64,000 bases of DNA, taken from positions 464,105,527 to 464,169,526 of the forward strand of contig NC_066581.1 of assembly GCF_024323335.1 (NCBI RefSeq), in the 5' to 3' direction. The translations under genes and the position numbers were made by a program. The notes under the pieces are model-generated. The model was not told the origin of the DNA and made no database searches. It saw only the letters and a program-made list of their open reading frames with translations. Numbering within the stretch: position 1 is the first letter of the stretch; each line of letters starts with the position of its first letter. Positions 59,592 through 64,000 of the stretch are shown here, one piece after another. This DNA is from Lathyrus oleraceus. Taxonomy: Eukaryota > Streptophyta > Magnoliopsida > Fabales > Fabaceae.

Positions 59592-62500
59592 TGTAGCGGT
59601 AAATTCATGATCATCAAGTTATGGATAAGCCAGACATCAAATAACAAGAGTCACCATCGCGCTTTTAGTGTTTCCAAGGTAAAAAGGGAAAAGTACGAAT
59701 AAAACCCAAAAATAAGAAGTTTTCAAATCAAAACTAATAAAATGTCAAATATTACAGGTAAGGGGGTTGGTTACACAGAAGGAAGGTGTTAGCACCCAAA
59801 GTGTCCTAGGTACTCCTAGGGAGCCCTTTCTTGTGTGCATATGTATTTTGTACAAAGTGATGTTTACAAACAAATAGAATGGGGGATGAGAAAATAATTT
59901 ATTAATTATATTTTTGTGTTTGACAAGACCTTCGGACTTGTGCCTATGTACCAACATAAAAATGAGGGATCAAAACCTTGTAGTTCGTGGTATAAATTTC
60001 AAAGTGGATGCATTGATTCTAACAAAAATTTAAGCTTAAAAGGCACAAAGGCCTAAAAATGGTTTGAATGATTTAGTTCTTTTTAACTTTTGAAAATGTT
60101 AAGTCAAGTATAGTTAAGTCTATTTACAAGTTTGATTAAGAAAAGAAATTTGAAAATGCAATGTCTTAAGGCCAATGTTTCTAGTTTGCAATATGGTCTA
60201 TGTTTTGCAAATAAGTACAAACAAAGAAGTTTTTGAAAGGAGGGAGAGATTTTGAAATTAAAGAAATGGGGAGGAGTTGGAGAGACTAATCCTAAGCATA
60301 AATATAAAAGTAAAGAGTTGAAAAGATCTGACCAATGGGTTGCAATCCAATAGACAAGAATGTCATATAGAAACCCCAAATTCCCTTGGAGATTAGAATC
60401 AAGCAACAAACAATGCACATAATATTAACTTGAAGAGAAAGGCATCAAATAAAGATAGCCACATCTAAGCTTTAGACACTCCATAATATCCTTCAAATTT
60501 GCCCATGTAACAAATGAATTCCACAAATTAGAGGGTCAAAATAACAGTTTCACAATGATCATGTTGCAGATGAACTCAAAGGGATCTTCAATGATGTATC
60601 AGATGAAGTTTCAGATTACAAGCACTTGGTTATATGAAAGTTGGTATTGGCCAAGTCCTTTGTATAGGGAGTGTTGCCTAAATTCTAAGGCCAAATGTCT
60701 TAGATATAACCAACAGTCCACACAAGAAGTTTTTTAGGGTTTTTGTTCTTATTATGTACATTAATGGTCAAATACCACACAAGCAAACAAAATACACACA
60801 AGCAAAATATATCACAAAATATGGTCTAAATGGACAAAGTGAAAATGACATTAACATAAACAATTAGAATGGAATGAATAATGGAAAATGAGTAAAGGTT
60901 AAAGATAAAGTGCATTAAAAGTAAAAGACTTGAAATTAAATGTTAGTTGTTAATGAGTTAGAAGTTAGTATTGTTTTTGCTTTTTATTGTTTAAGTCATT
61001 CTTTGGAGAACACTCAACCCACTTATCACAAGTATGGATCCTTGAACCAAGACATATTCCAAAGGAAGGAAAAAATGTCAAGTTTACACACAATACCATG
61101 AAAGAAGGGAGACTTACAATCTCACTAACTAGTATGTTATGTCTTTTGTGTCAAAAATTTAGCACTATGTTAAGCAATCCTAATTGGACTTATGTAGAAG
61201 TCACAACTATTTAAGGTCGGGCAATAGAATTTTTGGTGTTAATGCATGTTAGAGACATAGTATAATGGATTATGCTCATGAAACATACCACACACAAAAT
61301 GAATATGCAAAAGAGGTGGCCTAATCTCATCCATACTGATGTTGATTTTGCAATCAACTAGCCTTAGGATATTGAGATACCATAGGTCAAATGAAATGGA
61401 TGCATAAATAAGGGGAATTAGATGAAGAGGGGTGGGAATGGATCAAAACTCAAATTGGGCAAAGGAGGACTTTTACCAAATTAAGATCATTCATTCATTT
61501 TGGGAGATGTCATGTGCATTCCATCAATCCCCTAAATCCAATTATCTTAACCTAACAAAGTCAAATCAACCTTGACCAAGGCCCAACAACACAAGTCAAA
61601 CTTATACAAACAATCAAAATGACCTAACACAATTATTTGGCATTTATTCAATTTGAAAATACTAAAAATAATGCATTAAATTAAATATGGTTTGTCAAAT
61701 TCCTAAAATCTCATCAAAACACCAAAGAAATGGCCATGAGATTTATCATAGGTCAAACAAGGTCAAAGGACCTTGGATAAAAAATTTCAGAATTTTTGGA
61801 AAATTTAAAAGTATTTTTAAACAACTAAAAATATTCAGAAAATCAATTAAATCATGAAAAATATTAATAATGATCCAAAAAATAATTTTAATTCAAAATA
61901 TGAAAGAGGATTTTATTTTTATTTTTTTGGTGAAACTCTTATATTTTTTAGATCAATATTAAAATTAATATGAATTAATGAAAATAAAACAAATTAAATG
62001 AAATTCAAATAATCAGAAAAAACATAGACCACTTGACCTATCTCATTAATTGAGGTGGAAGATCAAGTGGTCATCAACATGTTTTCCACCATGAACTTAA
62101 GTCAATGCGCCACAGGAATGGTAATCAAAACCAACGCGTGAGATTAAAACATTTTAAACAAACTGAATGGCTCAAAACCTGCCCAGCACACCACCGGTGC
62201 TGGAACTGCGGTCATCTTCTCAGGCGAGGCTCACCGGACTGGTCCAGTCATCACCATCACATAAATGAAAAAGGAGGACATGATCTGAAAGAAAAAATGG
62301 CGTAGAGCAAGAATCTGACCTCAATTTCAACTAACTCCACATATATAAAAAGATATGAGGAGTTGAATTTTGAGGTGTGTCAACTGAGTTGCTTCGATTT
62401 GACCTCAAAGCAACTCAATCTTCTTGCCTACATTGGTAGGGCTTCAGACAACCAAATATCCAAGAGAATTGATGAGAATTGAGTGAGAATCAAAAAGAAG

Positions 62501-63388
62501 AAGATGTTTGAAAAATACCTTCAATGTTGTGTAGAGTTGGATCTTGCTTGCTTCAAACTTGACTTGATTACACTCGAGGGGCTTGAAGAAGTGGTTTGGC
62601 AATGGAACAAAGCTTTGGATACTGGAGTTTTTGAATCTCCAAACAGTGAATTCAAACTCAATTTTTAAGTTGAAAATTCTCAGGTTTTACTTTGAATTGT
62701 GAGGGTTTGAAAAGAGGGGGCAAAGTTGGTGTGCAAGGTGTGTTTGAAATGAGCTCAGAGGCCATGTATTTATAGCATTTGGGAATGATAATTGCACACT
62801 TGATATTTTGCTAAATTTGGCAATGTCATGCACAAGCAAGCATGGGCGTGTACAAGCCCATGAAGCAATCCATTTTGATCAATTTCCAACTGTAATGAAG
62901 TTCAAATGATGCTTGAATGGCAATGCAAGGCAATGTGAAGTTTTGGACATTTGATTTTTCCATTTGATGCAGACCTATTAAGACCATACGTAGCCCTATC
63001 GAACCTCATCCAAAATGCATGAAATATGACTCTTTGGAAAGCTTAGATCAAGGGGAACAACTTTTATGTTGGACACTTTTTAACTTGGGACTTGGATCAT
63101 GGTGAATTTTGAGGTGGAAGTTTTGAAATTTCAAGATGTTGAAATTTTTTCTAAGTGTTAAGTCATATATCTCAATATTCCACCTTGCTTAACTTTTCAT
63201 GTGATCTCTAAATGAGAAAGGTGTCTTCATCAAAGTTGTAGATATTTCAAAGACCCTCAAAATGGTCATCAATTTCATGTCATTTGGATCTAGAATGATA
63301 GAGTTATGAATTTTTGAAGTTGAGGAAAATTACTTGTTCAATGGTATAAGGCAAAAATGACCTATAATGTATCCTCATATCACATGCT
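59592..63388 (-). repeat. Composite Ogre 5' LTR (incomplete)
   Basis: Starts TGTAGCGG and follows the Ogre LTR for about 3.8 kb until a copia LTR fragment replaces it after CACATGCT. TATA-like box at 62767-62775. Near 62060-62120 it resembles the inner Ogre subtype (ATGCGCCACAGGAATGG), while the composite 3' LTR (1580-1640) resembles the solo LTR subtype (CAGCGCGCCACAC). The two LTRs of the composite are therefore unlike. Confidence 0.9.
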
Positions 63389-63983
63389 TGGTTGTGTGTT
63401 CAAACAGGTTTTCTAAGTCCCTTTTTATAGAAGCATTCAGCTGGGCTTGGACATCTTGAAAACCCTAAATCTATTTTCCAATCAAATCTTTTTATAACAG
63501 TTGGTTAGATCTCCTTGGAAAATAAGTAAATCTGGTTGTAATCCATGATTGAATGCGCCAACTAATCAGATCTTCAATCATTCAAAGATTGCCATTAATT
63601 GTCCAATCACAAAACACCAGACATTCACACTGAATGTTCTGTGTACAGGATGTCATGACATCGGGTCTGACATCCTGGAAAAATGCTGCATAATCCAATA
63701 ATTCCTTTTATAACTTTCAGCAGGTACAACCATATCAGATGTCATGACCTTGTGTATGTCATCTAAAACAATCCTGCATGAACATGTCTTTCATTTAAGC
63801 TCCAGCAGGTACATCCAATATCATAAGCCATGGCATTGTATGTGGCATTCTGAAACAATCCTGCATGCACATGTTCTTGAACTTCAGCAGGTACATATGA
63901 TATCTCATGTTAAAACATCACACATGACATCTTGTGAACACTCTTTATTTTACCAAAATTGCTGCCAACACTTAGAATCAACA
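63389..63983 (-). mobile_element. Fragment of the copia-type LTR, reverse orientation
   Basis: Reverse complement of about 26765-27350 of the solo copia LTR, with visible substitutions. The TGTTG terminus is at 63983. The last 620 or so bases of the LTR are missing where it meets the Ogre LTR at 63388. No target duplication is visible. Confidence 0.8.
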
Positions 63984-64000
63984 CACCAAATATCCAAAAC
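63984..64000. other. Right-edge flank, possibly Ogre LTR resuming
   Basis: Seventeen bases (CACCAAATATCCAAAAC) loosely resemble the Ogre LTR near 58262 (CTCCAAACACCAAAG). Too short to assign. Confidence 0.25.

Larger units (their letters stand above)
1..64000 (-). mobile_element. Composite Ogre-type Ty3/gypsy element (outer host element, runs off both ends)
   Basis: This is the outer element that hosts the other insertions. Minus-strand order from the right edge: 5' LTR (from 59592), leader, ORF1 copy 2, partial gag, junction near 51389, second leader, ORF1 copy 1, gag-pro, putative intron, pol, long 3' untranslated region with a minisatellite, polypurine tract at 30585, and a 3' LTR split by the inner Ogre (28500-30584 and 1-1701). 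Long LTRs, the ORF1 upstream of gag and the pro-RT intron are the known hallmarks of Ogre. The duplicated ORF1/gag block and the unlike LTR subtypes suggest a fusion of two Ogres. Its own target duplication cannot be seen because both outer ends lie outside the window. Confidence 0.85.

Noticed and set aside
1702..64000. Tandem LTR-internal-LTR-internal-LTR Ogre array formed by unequal recombination
   Set aside because: The middle block contains a complete LTR followed by a partial one with an ACACC duplication between, and the LTR piece at 1-1701 completes it. A nested insertion explains all breakpoints.

Overview
The window is intergenic, retrotransposon-packed plant nuclear DNA. The main component is Ogre-type Ty3/gypsy elements: LTRs of about 4.7 kb that begin TGTAAGACCCC on the minus strand, an extra ORF1 upstream of gag, and a putative intron between protease and reverse transcriptase. 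Ogres with such long LTRs are known as the dominant repeat of the legume tribe Fabeae (pea, vetches, Lathyrus, lentil), so a Fabeae legume, perhaps pea, is the likely source (inference). I found no free-standing host gene, rRNA, tRNA or CRISPR array. The only host-type coding sequence is a sugar-transporter fragment carried inside a DNA transposon.

Layout. The outermost unit is a minus-strand composite Ogre that runs off both ends of the window. Its 3' LTR is split into 1-1701 and 28500-30584. Its internal region is 30585-59591, and its 5' LTR starts at 59592 and runs off the right end. A second, complete Ogre (1702-28494) is inserted in the composite's 3' LTR with target duplication ACACC. 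This inner Ogre carries three later insertions: a 2.5-kb CACTA transposon (8438-10981, TSD TAA) holding the last five exons of an ERD6-like sugar transporter; a 1.4-kb solo LTR (22780-24224, TSD ATGGT); and a 1.2-kb probable copia solo LTR (26765-27971, TSD TTATT).

The composite's internal region carries a young, apparently intact chromovirus (32797-41431, TSD AACTG, 2049-bp LTRs almost identical, one 1456-codon gag-pol ORF). It also carries a complete Ogre solo LTR (54434-59130, TSD ATTCT). On the minus strand the composite reads 5' LTR, leader, ORF1, part of gag, then a junction at about 51389 back into leader, and again ORF1, gag-pro, intron, pol, 3' untranslated region. It therefore looks like a fusion of two diverged Ogres. 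A fragment of the same copia LTR family interrupts its 5' LTR at the right edge.

Function. Both Ogre internal regions are decayed. Their pol frames hold position over more than 1100 codons and are broken only by nonsense codons, while gag-pro also has frameshifts. Several stop codons fall at the same positions in the two elements. The chromovirus is the only element here with a complete set of apparently active domains. Order of events (inference): composite Ogre first; inner Ogre and Ogre solo LTR into it; CACTA and the two solo LTRs into the inner Ogre; the chromovirus among the latest.
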